Below are positions 6,617-6,763 of a stretch of 6,763 bases of DNA, piece after piece; position 1 is the stretch's first letter, and each line of letters opens with the position of its first letter. The notes under the pieces are model-generated. The model did not search any database and was not told where the DNA came from. It saw only the letters and a list, made by a program, of their open reading frames with translations. The translations under genes and the position numbers were made by a program. This stretch comes from Burkholderiaceae bacterium (lineage in GTDB: Bacteria > Pseudomonadota > Gammaproteobacteria > Burkholderiales > Burkholderiaceae), in contig JALREG010000368.1 of the NCBI GenBank assembly GCA_023253905.1, forward strand, positions 1 to 6,763. The letters run 5' to 3'.

Positions 6617-6763
6617 ATGACCAAATTCGTCTTCGTCACCGGCGGCGTCGTCTCCTCGCTTGGCAAGGGGATCGCCGCTGCGTCCATTGCCGCGCTGCTT
6701 GAATCGCGCGGGGTTCGCGTCACCCTGCTGAAACTCGACCCCTACATCAACGTCGACCCGGGC
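6617..6763 (+). CDS. pyrG: CTP synthase, N-terminal part (gene continues beyond window)
   Basis: The first 49 codons of CTP synthase, which makes CTP from UTP, ATP and glutamine in pyrimidine synthesis. The N-terminus is diagnostic: [18 protein letters not shown] (residues 6-23) is the ATP-binding loop of the synthetase domain, with K17 corresponding to E. coli K18. [13 protein letters not shown] (37-49) includes the nucleotide-site lysine K39 and the DPYINVDPG signature. The reading frame is open to the window edge. The glutaminase domain is not in view. ATG 6617 is the expected family start, but no Shine-Dalgarno site stands before it: the only G-run is 16 bases upstream. The leader predicted from the -10 at 6590 would be only about 15 bases, so initiation may depend little on a Shine-Dalgarno contact. 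Confidence 0.97.
   Translation, partial: MTKFVFVTGGVVSSLGKGIAAASIAALLESRGVRVTLLKLDPYINVDPG

Overview
The window looks like an ordinary chromosomal segment of a GC-rich betaproteobacterium, most likely Burkholderiales and perhaps close to the Alcaligenaceae. This rests on the high G+C content, the strong third-position G/C bias in every gene, and protein sequences (CTP synthase N-terminus, ETF-ubiquinone oxidoreductase, CoA-transferase pair, DUF3422 protein) that read like betaproteobacterial forms. It was judged by eye, without a database search. I see no rRNA, tRNA, CRISPR array, insertion sequence, integrase, phage gene or att-like repeat.

Layout from left to right. (1) At 2-193, + strand, is the glycine-rich C-terminal tail of a protein that starts outside the window, probably an RNA-binding protein. 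(2) At 194-316 is a short gap between convergent genes with three hairpins. (3) At 317-1966, - strand, is electron-transfer flavoprotein:ubiquinone oxidoreductase (ETF-QO). (4) At 1967-2115 is a divergent control region. (5) At 2116-2889, + strand, is a short-chain dehydrogenase/reductase. (6) At 2896-4176, - strand, is a DUF3422 protein with two C-terminal membrane helices. It converges on the SDR gene with 6 bp between the stops, and a perfect 9-bp inverted repeat contains both stop codons. (7) At 4257-5625, - strand, is the scoA-scoB pair for succinyl-CoA:3-ketoacid CoA-transferase, upstream of and co-directional with the DUF3422 gene. (8) At 5662-6594, + strand, is a cation-diffusion-facilitator (Zn2+-type) efflux transporter, divergent from scoA. 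(9) From 6617 to the window end, + strand, is the start of pyrG, CTP synthase.

Functionally, the left and middle parts lean toward acyl-CoA and ketone-body catabolism. ScoAB activates acetoacetate (or another 3-oxoacid) with CoA from succinyl-CoA. ETF-QO passes electrons from acyl-CoA dehydrogenases, via ETF, into the quinone pool. The SDR could reduce or oxidise a 3-oxo/3-hydroxy intermediate, but its substrate cannot be read from the sequence. The CDF transporter and pyrG look unrelated to this theme. The least understood gene is the DUF3422 membrane protein. I do not see strong evidence for a new multi-gene system. The most notable small-scale signals are the stop-codon-embedding inverted repeat between convergent genes, the scoA -10 hexamer that shares bases with the transporter's start codon, and the -10 hexamer for pyrG that overlaps the transporter's stop codon.
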